DNA of 64,000 bases from Gammaproteobacteria bacterium (lineage in GTDB: Bacteria > Pseudomonadota > Gammaproteobacteria > Burkholderiales > Nitrosomonadaceae), in NCBI GenBank assembly GCA_015709635.1, contig CP054180.1, forward strand, positions 372,001-436,000, read 5' to 3'. Shown here one piece after another: positions 8,219-16,412 of this stretch. Under the pieces are notes generated by a model. It did no database searches. It was not told where the DNA came from and saw only the letters and a program-made list of their open reading frames with translations. How positions within the stretch are numbered: the stretch's first letter is position 1; every line of letters begins with the position of its first letter. Both the position numbers and the translations under genes were made by a program.

Positions 8219-8938
8219 TTAATGTTCGGTTTTATAGCTGATATTGACTTCGGTTACCATTTTCTCGATTTCGCGACCATTATCTTCTACCGAGACGATG
8301 CGCACGGGCAACATGTGGTTGTTCAATGCCAGCCATAATTTCCGCTTGAGCTTGGAGTGCTTTTCTTCCTGCCGGGTTAGCACCACCGTTTCCATTTTCC
8401 CGATCGGTGTATCGAGCGTTTCTTTCGTAATGGTGTAGCGCGATAACTGCAGGGTATCGCCATTGATGATATGGCGCTCTACATGATGTTTGGGGAGTGC
8501 GGTGAACATGAAATTGTACGACATGCTGAGACGATCCAGCGTGCCGTCCGGCATTATTTCCTTTGTCTGATGTCCTTTATGATGGAGTGTAATGACATGA
8601 TTCTTCCAGTCGAATTCGGCCACACTGGGTTTCTTCTGGCCGCGTTTTTCGTAAGCGCGCGCCGGCCGCAATCCCTTCTGGGTGATGAGCCCTTCACTGT
8701 GGCGTATGATGCTGTTGGGTTCAATGAGCTTAAATACGCCGGTGGCTTGCGCTTTGCTGTTGATCGAATAATGCGCTTTGCCCTCGATGTGTTTGATCAC
8801 TATGACCTCATCGATTTCGCCTTCGCCGATATCGGTCGTCACGGCGTACTTGATTTCGATGCGCGACGGCAGATCCGTTGCCATCACCCCGGTGCTGATG
8901 AACAACCCTAACAGGAGAAAGAATGGTGCAAATTTCAT
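8219..8938 (-). CDS. DUF3108 periplasmic protein
   Basis: A 239-residue protein with a Sec signal peptide (MKFAPFFLLLGLFISTGVMA). The mature part is predicted all-beta, with the DUF3108 pattern: a YSINSKAQATGVFKLI block, the central GLRPARAYEKRGQKKPSVAEFDW and ATFDW-like HVITLHH, then LDRLSMSYNFMFTAL. The function of the family is unknown; an outer-envelope lipid-binding barrel is one idea. Its ATG overlaps the purN stop (ATGA), so it is translationally coupled to purine genes. That linkage of DUF3108 with purN is common in betaproteobacteria. Confidence 0.85.
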   Translation of the reverse strand: MKFAPFFLLLGLFISTGVMATDLPSRIEIKYAVTTDIGEGEIDEVIVIKHIEGKAHYSINSKAQATGVFKLIEPNSIIRHSEGLITQKGLRPARAYEKRGQKKPSVAEFDWKNHVITLHHKGHQTKEIMPDGTLDRLSMSYNFMFTALPKHHVERHIINGDTLQLSRYTITKETLDTPIGKMETVVLTRQEEKHSKLKRKLWLALNNHMLPVRIVSVEDNGREIEKMVTEVNISYKTEH

Positions 8939-9573
8939 TCCGCTAACCCTGGCGAATAAAGTGCAGCATCGCTGACGCTGGAGCCGATCACTTCAATCTG
9001 ATTTCCGCTCAACCGGATGCGATCCTCCATGAACCAGCGCACCGCTTGTGGGTAAATGCGATGTTCCTGCGCCAACACGCGGGCAGCCAGTGTTTCTTCG
9101 GTATCGCCGGGTAATACCGGGATGGCGGCTTGAATGACAATCGGACCGTGATCCAATTGCATCGTGACAAAATGGACTGTGCAGCCATGAATTTTGATGC
9201 CTTCTTGCAGTGCTCGCGCATGTGTTCCCAATCCGGGGAATGCGGGCAATAAGGAAGGGTGGATATTCATTAACCGGCCTTGATAGCGTTGTACGAAGCG
9301 ATCGCTTAGTATACGCATGAAGCCCGCCAGTGCAATCAGTTTCGGCTGGCAAGCGTCAATTTTTTCCGCTAATGCCACATCGAAGCTTTGCCGGTCCGGG
9401 AAAGCGCGATGGTCGAGAACGATGGTTTCGATGCCATGTTGCCGCGCGATCTCCAGCCCCGATGCATTCGCGTTGTTGCTGATGACGGCGATGCGTTCCA
9501 CCGGCAATTTTGCTTCCAGCAGCGCCTGCATATTGCTGCCGCGGCCGGAAATCAGAATGACCAAAGACTCCAT
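8935..9573 (-). CDS. purN: Phosphoribosylglycinamide formyltransferase (PurN)
   Basis: A 212-residue folate-dependent GAR transformylase, third step of purine biosynthesis. The signature is complete: ILISGRGSNMQALLE at the N-terminus (phosphate binding), LAGFMRILS, the catalytic MNIHPSLLPAFPG containing Asn and His, and GCTVHFV followed by DHGPIVIQAAIPV with the catalytic Asp. It lies 24 bp after purM and overlaps DUF3108 by 4 bp. Confidence 0.97.
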   Translation of the reverse strand: MESLVILISGRGSNMQALLEAKLPVERIAVISNNANASGLEIARQHGIETIVLDHRAFPDRQSFDVALAEKIDACQPKLIALAGFMRILSDRFVQRYQGRLMNIHPSLLPAFPGLGTHARALQEGIKIHGCTVHFVTMQLDHGPIVIQAAIPVLPGDTEETLAARVLAQEHRIYPQAVRWFMEDRIRLSGNQIEVIGSSVSDAALYSPGLAE

Positions 9574-9597
9574 GGGTTATAGCCGGAAAATAGCGGC

Positions 9598-10659
9598 TTA
9601 AACCAGAACCGTCGCGGCTTGATCGGCCGCGCGCGGCTTGATTTCACCAATCCGCCAGACAGTTTCTCCCGCTGTGCGCAAACTGCACAGCGCACTTTCC
9701 GCGTGCTCGGGTGCGACCACGACAACCATGCCGACGCCGCAATTAAACACGCGCGCCATTTCATGATCGGCGACATTACCTTGTTGCTGCAACCAATGGA
9801 ACAACGGTGGCATTTCCCAGGCATCCCGGTATAAAACCGCCGTAAGCTGATCGGGTAAAATGCGCGGCACATTTTCCACCAAACCGCCACCGGTGATGTG
9901 CGCCAGGCCCTTGACTGGTAATTGATTGATCAGCGCCAGCAGCGGTTTGACGTAAATGTGCGTCGGCGCCATGATGATATCGGCGAGCGGTTGGCCGTGA
10001 AAACTGGTGGACAAGTCGGCGTGACTATGTTCAATAATCTTGCGGATCAGCGAATAACCGTTGGAATGCGCGCCGCTGGAGGCGAGCCCCAGCACAATAT
10101 CGCCCGCTTGTATCGTGGCGCCGCTGATAATCCGGTCTTTCTCGACCACACCTACGGCAAACCCGGCCAAATCGTATTCGTCATGCGGGTACATACCCGG
10201 CATTTCCGCCGTCTCCCCGCCGATCAACGCGCAACCGGCTTGCTCGCAACCCGCGGCGATGCCGCCTACCACCTGAGTTGCCGTCTCTACATGCAATTTG
10301 CCGCAAGCGAAGTAATCCAGGAAAAACAGCGGTTCCGCGCCTTGCACCAGGATATCGTTGACACTCATCGCCACCAGATCGATGCCGATGGTGTCGTGCC
10401 GCTTGAGCTGGAAAGCCAGCTTCAGCTTGGTGCCTACGCCATCGGTGCCGGACACCAGCACCGGGTTTTGGTATTTCTTGGAAATTTCAAACAAAGCGCC
10501 AAAACCGCCGATTCCGGTGAGCACCTCGGGCCGCAGCGTGCGCTTGGCCAACGGCTTGATATTGTCAACCAGCCGGTCTCCCGCGTCGATGTCGACCCCG
10601 GCATCCCGGTATGAGAGTGGCGTTGTTGTGTGCGAATGATCGGATTTGGATGAGGTCAA
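9598..10659 (-). CDS. purM: Phosphoribosylformylglycinamidine cyclo-ligase (PurM)
   Basis: A 353-residue AIR synthetase, fifth step of purine biosynthesis. Motifs include LSYRDAGVDIDAGD near the N-terminus, GGFGALFEI, the ATP-binding VSGTDGVGTKLKLA, LIGGETAEMPGMY, GLASSGAHSNGYSL and HITGGGLVENVPRIL. The most plausible start is TTG at 10657-10659, behind AAGAGAA; no ATG lies between it and the conserved SYRDAGV block. It is the promoter-proximal gene of purM-purN-DUF3108-rRNA methyltransferase. Confidence 0.96.
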   Translation of the reverse strand: MTSSKSDHSHTTTPLSYRDAGVDIDAGDRLVDNIKPLAKRTLRPEVLTGIGGFGALFEISKKYQNPVLVSGTDGVGTKLKLAFQLKRHDTIGIDLVAMSVNDILVQGAEPLFFLDYFACGKLHVETATQVVGGIAAGCEQAGCALIGGETAEMPGMYPHDEYDLAGFAVGVVEKDRIISGATIQAGDIVLGLASSGAHSNGYSLIRKIIEHSHADLSTSFHGQPLADIIMAPTHIYVKPLLALINQLPVKGLAHITGGGLVENVPRILPDQLTAVLYRDAWEMPPLFHWLQQQGNVADHEMARVFNCGVGMVVVVAPEHAESALCSLRTAGETVWRIGEIKPRAADQAATVLV

Positions 10660-10921
10660 GTTGGATTCTCTTGCGGTTAAAAATGAGCGCAGTTCACAAA
10701 GAGTGCGATTTTACCGCAAATGAGAGAAGCGCATGCTGCGCACCGATAAAAATCTCCGTTTTGTAATTGTAATTTACTTGGGAATTGCTCGAAGCGGCTC
10801 TGTATTTTGCTATTCCACCGATTTCACTTATACTCAAAAGGCGTTTGAAGTAAAAGAAGTTCATTCAGTATACGGTTTTGCAAAAGTAGATTGATCAACG
10901 TACTTTTATGGGAGAATGAAG

Positions 10922-11776
10922 ATGAAAACAATTCATGGTCGTGGCCTTGGTTGGCATAGAGACTTGCCCGATATGCGGGATCATACCCAATCGACAGAAG
11001 CGATTGCGAAAGTTCTGGCAAAATCATCAGCCTTGAAGAAAGCGGTGAAGGCTTTGCCGGCATCGGTCGATCTGCGCAAATACTGTTCGCCGATCGAAGA
11101 TCAAGGGCAGCTCGGTTCGTGTACCGCGAATGCCGGTGTGGGCATGGTCGAATACTTTGAACGCCGTGCGTTTGGCAAACATGTCGATGCATCGCGGTTG
11201 TTTTTATATAAAGTCACGCGGCAGCTGCTGGGTTTTACCGGCGATGACGGCGCTTATCTGAGAGATACCATGAAAGCGCTGGTACTGTTTGGTGTTCCAC
11301 CGGAAAAATACTGGCCCTACGATATCGCCCGTTTCAATGACGATCCTTCCGGTTTTTGCTTTTCATACGCGCAAAATTATCAAGCGATTAAATATTACCG
11401 CCTGGATCCGCCCAATACCCCGACAGCGACCGTGTTGAAAAACGTCAAAACAAGCCTGGCAGGAAATCTTCCCGCGATGTTCGGTTTTTCCGTCTATAGC
11501 TCGATGCCGCCCGGCGGTGACGGCAAAGGAGAAATTCCCTATCCATCCAGCGGCGATACCCTGGAAGGCGGCCACGCCGTGCTCGCGGTCGGTTATGACG
11601 ATCAGAAGAAAATCGGCCCTACCAAAGGCGCGCTCCTGATCCGCAATTCGTGGGGAACCGGCTGGGGTGATCATGGTTACGGCTGGCTGCCGTATGCGTA
11701 TATCGAGAATGGCCTGGCGGATGATTTCTGGTCGCTGGTCAAGGCGGAGTTTGTCGATAGCGATTTGTTTAAATAG
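10922..11776 (+). CDS. Papain-like (C1 family) cysteine peptidase, apparently cytoplasmic
   Basis: A 284-residue protein with a complete papain-family active site: Gln61 and Cys67 in DQGQLGSCTAN, His218 in EGGHAVLAVGYDD and Asn242 in IRNSWGTGWGDHGYGW. There is no signal peptide and only a ~45-residue N-terminal extension in place of the usual long propeptide. ATG 10922 is favoured over 10916 because GGGAG at 10910-10914 is 7 bases from it but only one from the earlier ATG. It is monocistronic, divergent from purM, and followed by a strong hairpin. Its substrate is unknown; C1 peptidases of this type appear sporadically in bacteria. Confidence 0.9.
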   Translation: MKTIHGRGLGWHRDLPDMRDHTQSTEAIAKVLAKSSALKKAVKALPASVDLRKYCSPIEDQGQLGSCTANAGVGMVEYFERRAFGKHVDASRLFLYKVTRQLLGFTGDDGAYLRDTMKALVLFGVPPEKYWPYDIARFNDDPSGFCFSYAQNYQAIKYYRLDPPNTPTATVLKNVKTSLAGNLPAMFGFSVYSSMPPGGDGKGEIPYPSSGDTLEGGHAVLAVGYDDQKKIGPTKGALLIRNSWGTGWGDHGYGWLPYAYIENGLADDFWSLVKAEFVDSDLFK

Positions 11777-11786
11777 TTTTGTCCGC

Positions 11787-11814
11787 GCCCGCCCATTGGT
11801 TTTCATGGGCGGGC
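11787..11814 (+). terminator. GC-rich hairpin after peptidase gene
   Basis: GCCCGCCCAT (11787-11796) pairs perfectly with ATGGGCGGGC (11805-11814) around an 8-base loop, 11 bases after the stop codon. No T-run follows, so it could be a transcript-stabilising hairpin or a weak terminator. Confidence 0.5.
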
Positions 11815-12125
11815 TACCGCGAAGACCTGCATGCTTCCTCGCTTGATCACCATATCCCAATCAACCCGGTTTGATTCTGTGTTATGCAGCCGGTGATTCT
11901 GAACAAGCTTCACGCGCCGGTTAAATTTCAATTGTCTTCCCGGCAAAATCCTGCTCCGCTGTCAATGTCACCATAATGCCTCACAATAATGATAAATAAC
12001 GCATTGTGCATTTTTGGCAGCAAAAAAAAGCGGCGGAGTGGTATGATCTGCGCTTATTTTATTTGCAGTGATATCGACGCAGAGTGATGTCGTTTTTTTT
12101 CTTTCAGGGAACCCGTAGATGCTAA

Positions 12126-12152
12126 CCACCAGTTCAGCTGGTGGCTTTTTTT
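12126..12152 (+). terminator. Terminator-like hairpin immediately before aminotransferase start
   Basis: CCACCAG (12126-12132) pairs with CTGGTGG (12138-12144) around a TTCAG loop and is followed by C and seven T residues, the form of an intrinsic terminator. Its position, 17 bases before the next start codon, suggests attenuation of the downstream gene or the 3' end of a small RNA. Confidence 0.6.
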
Positions 12153-12168
12153 GACGCAGAGGCCATTC

Positions 12169-13563
12169 ATGTCTTTCAGTATTGCCGATTTGTTATCGCA
12201 ACATCGCACCGACAAATTCGATTTACACGACCATTATCTGAATGCGCAAATGGTCAGGGTGCTGAAAACGATCGGCTATGACCGCAATTATCAGCGCGCG
12301 CAAGGGCAATATTTGTACGATGATCAGGGTAACGAGTACCTCGACTTGCTGAGCGGCTTCGGGGTTTATGCGTTTGGCCGCAATCATCCGGTCATCGTCA
12401 ATGCATTGAAAGAAGTGTTGTCGCTGGAGATGCCCGATCTGGTGCAGATGGACGTGTCGATTCTGAGCGGTTTGCTGGCCAAGGAGATTCTGGCTACGAC
12501 GCCGGATAACCTGGAGCGTGCGTTTTTTTGCAATTCCGGTACCGAGGCGGTGGAAGCGGCGATCAAGTTTGCGCGTTATTTTACCAAGCGTAACCGCATC
12601 ATCTGCTGCGATCACGCCTATCACGGACTGACGATGGGGGCATTGTCGCTGAACGGCGAGCAGATTTTCAAGGATGGTTTCGGGCCGTTGCTGCAGGATT
12701 GCGGTTCGGTGCCCTTCAACGATCTGGCCGCTTTGGAGCAAGCGCTCAGCGGCCGTAACGTCGCGGCGTTTGTGGTCGAACCGATTCAGGGCAAGGGCGT
12801 CAACATTCCGGATGATAACTATCTGCCTGAGGTTGAGCGGTTGTGCAGGAAATACGGCACGCTGTTCGTCGCCGACGAAATTCAAACCGGCTTGGGGCGC
12901 ACCGGTAAATTCTGGGCGGTTGAGCATTGGGGCGTGAAGCCCGATATGATTTGCATGGCCAAGGCGTTGTCCGGCGGGTTCGTTCCGGTCGGTGCGGTGG
13001 CGATGACGCAACCGATCATGGAAAGCGTGTTCAACCGCATGGATCGCGCGGTGGTGCACGGCTCCACGTTCTCGAAAAACAATATGGCGATGGCGGCGGG
13101 TCTGGCCAGTCTGGAAGTCATCAAAGCCGAGAAGCTGGTCGACAACAGCGCGCGAGTCGGCGCGGACATCATCGGACGGATTAATGCCATGACCGGTCAA
13201 TATGAGTTCCTCAAGGAAGCGCGCGGCAAAGGATCGATGATTGCGGTGGAATTCAAATCGCCCAGCAGTTTCTCACTGAAAGCCGCGTGGATGATGCTGG
13301 AAGCCGCCAACAAAGGACTGTTTTGCCAGATGATCACGATTCCATTGTTCAAGGAACACCGCATCCTGACGCAAGTGGCCGGACATGGCATGAATGTCAT
13401 CAAGTTGTTGCCGCCATTGATTCTGTCGCAGAAAGATTGCGACCGCATCGTCGGCGCGCTGACCAAAACCATCGCCGATACGCATCAAGTGCCGGGTTCG
13501 ATCTGGGAGCTCGGTAAGAACCTCGCCAGTCACGCATTAAAAACGAAGGCCGGGCAAAGTTGA
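12169..13563 (+). CDS. Class III PLP aminotransferase (HpnO-type candidate)
   Basis: A 464-residue fold-type I aminotransferase of the ornithine/acetylornithine group. Landmarks are FFCNSGTEAVEAA (residues ~119-131), DHAYHGLTMGALSL, the ADEIQTGLGRTG block with Asp236, and the PLP lysine Lys265 in MAKALSGGFVPVG. ATG 12169 follows AGAGG; an upstream TTG lies inside the terminator-like hairpin and is unlikely. The N-terminal extension and proximity (6 kb) to hpnHBM suggest HpnO, which makes aminobacteriohopanetriol in other bacteria; no arginine genes are nearby. An ornithine or other omega-amino substrate is the main alternative. Confidence 0.8.
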   Translation: MSFSIADLLSQHRTDKFDLHDHYLNAQMVRVLKTIGYDRNYQRAQGQYLYDDQGNEYLDLLSGFGVYAFGRNHPVIVNALKEVLSLEMPDLVQMDVSILSGLLAKEILATTPDNLERAFFCNSGTEAVEAAIKFARYFTKRNRIICCDHAYHGLTMGALSLNGEQIFKDGFGPLLQDCGSVPFNDLAALEQALSGRNVAAFVVEPIQGKGVNIPDDNYLPEVERLCRKYGTLFVADEIQTGLGRTGKFWAVEHWGVKPDMICMAKALSGGFVPVGAVAMTQPIMESVFNRMDRAVVHGSTFSKNNMAMAAGLASLEVIKAEKLVDNSARVGADIIGRINAMTGQYEFLKEARGKGSMIAVEFKSPSSFSLKAAWMMLEAANKGLFCQMITIPLFKEHRILTQVAGHGMNVIKLLPPLILSQKDCDRIVGALTKTIADTHQVPGSIWELGKNLASHALKTKAGQS

Positions 13564-13571
13564 GGTTACGC

Positions 13572-14636
13572 ATGAATACGGAACGTTCCGACGGCTTGCA
13601 TTATCTGTGGTGGCTGGCGCTGGTGTGCGTGTCGGGCGGAGTGCTTTATCTGCTGAGTCCGATTCTGACGCCTTTTTTACTGGCTGCGGTGATTGCGTAT
13701 ATTTGCAACCCGATCGTGACACGCATGGCAAGCCACAGACTGTCGCGCACCGTCGGCGCGATACTGGTGATGCTGTTGTTGTCCGGTATGTTTGTGGCAT
13801 TGATTTTTATCATGGTACCGCTGTTTGAGGAAGAAGCCAGGCGGCTGATGGATAAAATGCCGGTGTATCTGGATGTACTGAAGAATCACGTGATGCCGTG
13901 GCTGGAAGCGCGATTTAACATCAGCCTGCAGCCCGATATGAATGTGCTGAAACAGGCGATATCGGAACACTGGCAAAGCGCCGGCGGAGTGGCGGCAAAA
14001 GTGCTGCCATCACTGACCAGCGGTGGCATGGCGATTGTCGAGTTTCTGGTCAATATGTTGCTGGTGCCGGTGGTGCTGTTTTACCTGCTGCGTGATTGGG
14101 ATATGTTGATCCAACTGATCGATGAAATGATTCCGCGGTACTGGCATCAGCAAATTTCGGTACTGGCGCGCGAAACGGATCAAATTCTCGCGGAATTCCT
14201 GCGCGGCCAGTTGTCCGTCATCGTGCTGATGAGCATCTGTTACATCACCGGGCTGTGGCTGGCGGGACTGGAGTTTGCATTGCCGATCGGCTTGGTCGCC
14301 GGTATTCTGGTTTTCGTACCGTACCTGGGCATGATTGTCGGTTTGACGCTGGCGACATTGGCTGCTGTGATGCAATTCCAGGACTGGAGCGGAATCATTC
14401 CGGTGTGGATCGTATTCGGCGCCGGTCAATTGCTCGAAGGCATGCTCTTTACCCCTTGGCTGGTGGGAGACCGTATCGGTTTGCATCCGGTCATGGTGAT
14501 CTTCGCCTTAATGGCGTTCGGTCAATTATTCGGTTTCTTCGGCATCCTGCTGGCGCTGCCGGTGAGCGCCGTGTTGCTGGTGTGGTTGCGTCATCTGCAT
14601 CAGCATTATCTGGTCAGCAATTTCTACAAATCATAG
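13572..14636 (+). CDS. AI-2E family transporter / PerM-like permease
   Basis: A 354-residue membrane protein of the AI-2E (formerly UPF0118) family. Hydrophobic segments occur near residues 12-60 (two, including FLLAAVIAYICNPIVTRM), 65-90, and in a C-terminal cluster of four or five; the long loop with MPVYLDVL and HVMPWLEARF lies between them. Conserved GLVAGILVFVPYLGMIVGL and EGMLFTPWLVGDRIGLHPV are family signatures. The substrate is unknown; members have been linked to AI-2 export or Na+/H+ exchange. ATG 13572 is preferred over the TTG overlapping the previous stop. It heads a permease-hda-HAD run found in many betaproteobacteria. Confidence 0.88.
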   Translation: MNTERSDGLHYLWWLALVCVSGGVLYLLSPILTPFLLAAVIAYICNPIVTRMASHRLSRTVGAILVMLLLSGMFVALIFIMVPLFEEEARRLMDKMPVYLDVLKNHVMPWLEARFNISLQPDMNVLKQAISEHWQSAGGVAAKVLPSLTSGGMAIVEFLVNMLLVPVVLFYLLRDWDMLIQLIDEMIPRYWHQQISVLARETDQILAEFLRGQLSVIVLMSICYITGLWLAGLEFALPIGLVAGILVFVPYLGMIVGLTLATLAAVMQFQDWSGIIPVWIVFGAGQLLEGMLFTPWLVGDRIGLHPVMVIFALMAFGQLFGFFGILLALPVSAVLLVWLRHLHQHYLVSNFYKS

Positions 14637-14676
14637 CCGCTGCCGGTTTAGAGTCCGGCGATTACCTTGAATCCCG

Positions 14677-15357
14677 ATGATGCAACAATTGCTGCTCGAC
14701 ATTCTGCCGTCGCCGCTGCCCACGCTGGAAAATTTCCAGCCCGGGAGGAACATCGAGTTGCTGCATATGCTGACCGGCATTGTGTCAGGACGGGAACAGG
14801 ATCGTTTCGTTTATTTGTGGGGCAGTCCGGGCAGCGGTAAAAGCCATTTGCTGCAAGCCAGTGTTGCCGCTTATACCCAAAGCAACCGGAAAGCGGTATA
14901 TTGCTGCGTCCAAAATGGCAGTGAATTTGTTTTCGATAACGGCATGGATTGCATTGCAATCGACGATGTCGATCGTCTGGATCCGGCGGGGCAGATCGCC
15001 TTGTTCAATTTGTATAATCAGTTGCGCGACGATGGCCAGACCTTCTTGTTGCTGAGCGGGGCAGTCGCGCCGATGTATTTGAATTTGCGCCAGGATCTGG
15101 TGACGCGCCTGGGATGGGGGCTGGTGTTCCAGGTGCATGAATTAACCGAAGAGGAAAAGATTCAGGCGATGAAAACGCATGCCGCGGATCGCGGTTTTGA
15201 CATCTCACAGGAGGTTTGTTTTTATCTGTTACGGCACGGGCGGCGCGATTTACCGTCGCTGATGATGACGCTGGACACATTGGACCGTTATTCGCTGGCC
15301 CAGCAGCGTCCGATCACCATTCCTTTATTACGAGAATTATTACAGGTGACCTCATGA
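14677..15357 (+). CDS. hda: DnaA regulatory inactivator Hda
   Basis: A 226-residue DnaA-related AAA+ protein. It has the N-terminal clamp-contact type segment QQLLLDI, P-loop GSPGSGKSHLLQA, Walker B CIAIDDVDRL, and the sensor region TRLGWGLVFQVHELTEEEK, but lacks the C-terminal DNA-binding domain of DnaA. Hda acts with the beta clamp to stimulate ATP hydrolysis by DnaA and so limits re-initiation of replication. The stop overlaps the next gene's ATG (ATGA). Confidence 0.9.
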   Translation: MMQQLLLDILPSPLPTLENFQPGRNIELLHMLTGIVSGREQDRFVYLWGSPGSGKSHLLQASVAAYTQSNRKAVYCCVQNGSEFVFDNGMDCIAIDDVDRLDPAGQIALFNLYNQLRDDGQTFLLLSGAVAPMYLNLRQDLVTRLGWGLVFQVHELTEEEKIQAMKTHAADRGFDISQEVCFYLLRHGRRDLPSLMMTLDTLDRYSLAQQRPITIPLLRELLQVTS

Positions 15358-16016
15358 ATTTAGCATTATTTGATCTGGATAACACGCTGATTGCGGGTGA
15401 CAGCGATTTTCAATGGGCGCAATTTTTGATCGAGAAAAAAGCCTTGGACCGGGAATTGCACGAAGCGAAAAATATCGAGTTTTACGAGCAATACAAAGCA
15501 GGTACGCTGGATATTCACGAGTTTTTGGATTTTCAGCTCAAGCCGCTGGCACGCCACTCGCGCGCGCAGCTCGAAACCTGGCGCAAGGAATTCATGACAA
15601 AAAAGATCGCCCCGCTGATCGCACCCGGCACGCGCGAATTAATCGAACGGCACAGGCTGGATAACGATCTGTGCATTATCATTACCGCCACCAACAGTTT
15701 TGTCACCGCGCCGATCGCACAAGCGCTCGGCATCGAGCATTTGATCGCGACCGAGCCGGAAGAGAAAGACGGCGAGTTTACCGGTAAGGTGTTCGGCACA
15801 CCATCGTTCCGCGAAGGCAAAATCGAACGGCTGGAGAAATGGCTCGATGCGCACAATCTGACCTGGCTGTCGTTCCTGCGCAGCTGGTTTTACAGCGACT
15901 CGCTCAATGATCTGCCGTTGCTCAGCAAAGTCACGCACCCGGTCGCCGTCGACCCCGATCCGACATTGAAAAGCCATGCTGAGAGAAACAACTGGCCGAT
16001 TATTAGTTTGCGTTGA
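15354..16016 (+). CDS. HAD-IB family phosphatase (SerB-like)
   Basis: A 220-residue haloacid dehalogenase-superfamily hydrolase. The start ATG at 15354 overlaps the hda stop. Motif I is FDLDNTL with nucleophile Asp7 and acid Asp9; motif II is IIITATNSFV; motif III and IV include the lysine in REGKIERLE and YSDSLNDLPLL. It belongs to the IB subfamily that includes phosphoserine phosphatase and histidinol-phosphatase-type enzymes. The physiological substrate cannot be read from sequence. It is the last gene of the permease-hda-HAD run before the hipBA patch. Confidence 0.88.
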   Translation: MNLALFDLDNTLIAGDSDFQWAQFLIEKKALDRELHEAKNIEFYEQYKAGTLDIHEFLDFQLKPLARHSRAQLETWRKEFMTKKIAPLIAPGTRELIERHRLDNDLCIIITATNSFVTAPIAQALGIEHLIATEPEEKDGEFTGKVFGTPSFREGKIERLEKWLDAHNLTWLSFLRSWFYSDSLNDLPLLSKVTHPVAVDPDPTLKSHAERNNWPIISLR

Positions 16017-16071
16017 TGGAGTGAGTTGGCAATTGATGGTTTAGGGAGATACAGATGAGTTGAAGCATAAT

Positions 16072-16089
16072 TTTTCCCGATCAGGAAAA
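16072..16089. promoter_or_regulatory. Palindromic operator 1 upstream of hipB
   Basis: TTTTCC-N6-GGAAAA palindrome. It shares the core TTTCCCGA with a second palindrome whose centre is exactly 50 bp away. Placement directly before hipB suggests autorepression by HipB. Confidence 0.7.
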
Positions 16090-16122
16090 TTAACTTGCTC
16101 AAATGCACTCTTTGTTTCATAA

Positions 16123-16138
16123 TTTCCCGAACGGGAAA
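16123..16138. promoter_or_regulatory. Palindromic operator 2 upstream of hipB
   Basis: TTTCCCGAACGGGAAA, a near-perfect palindrome 20 bases before the hipB start. Together with operator 1 it forms a pair about five helical turns apart, as expected for two HipB dimers bound on one face of DNA. Confidence 0.75.
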
Positions 16139-16157
16139 AATAGACAAAGCGAAATTC

Positions 16158-16412
16158 ATGATCCGCATCCACAGCACTCAATCGCTCGGGCCCGCTTTGC
16201 GCACGGCACGCAAGCAGCTTGGCCTGACGCAATCCCAACTGGCTTTGGCAGCCGGTGTCGGGCTACGTTTCATAGTCGATCTCGAAGCGGGAAAGCCCAC
16301 GTTGAGACTTGAACAGGTTCTGCGGGTCATTGATGCCTTAGGCGGTGAAATCGTTCTTACGGGCCTGCCGGAACAATCTGCGGTGATAAAGATAGACAGC
16401 GATGGTGCATGA
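16158..16412 (+). CDS. hipB: HipB-like XRE antitoxin
   Basis: An 84-residue helix-turn-helix protein. Residues ~9-65 form the XRE domain (LGPALRTARKQLGLTQSQLA, then AAGVGLRFIVDLEAGKPTLRLEQ). It sits directly upstream of hipA, overlapping by 11 bp, and behind two matching palindromes, which is the standard HipBA layout. It should neutralise HipA and repress its own promoter. The ATG at 16158 opens the conserved domain; upstream in-frame codons would run through operator 2 and were rejected. Confidence 0.9.
   Translation: MIRIHSTQSLGPALRTARKQLGLTQSQLALAAGVGLRFIVDLEAGKPTLRLEQVLRVIDALGGEIVLTGLPEQSAVIKIDSDGA

Larger units (their letters stand above)
11777..12168. other. Long intergenic region with two hairpins
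   Basis: No gene is supported. Two features stand out: a GC-rich 10-bp hairpin just after the peptidase gene and a terminator-like hairpin with a T-run 17 bases before the aminotransferase start; both are listed separately. A TATGAT at 12042-12047 could be a -10 element, but its best upstream partner (TTGGCA) is 22 bp away, so the promoter is uncertain. Confidence 0.5.

Noticed and set aside
12223..13200. 325-codon antisense frame within the aminotransferase gene
   Set aside because: It is a shadow of a strongly supported class III aminotransferase; its product is His/Arg/Gln-rich without domain features.
12169..13563. ArgD (acetylornithine aminotransferase)
   Set aside because: Longer N-terminus than ArgD and no arginine genes nearby; HpnO-type preferred, though the substrate is open.
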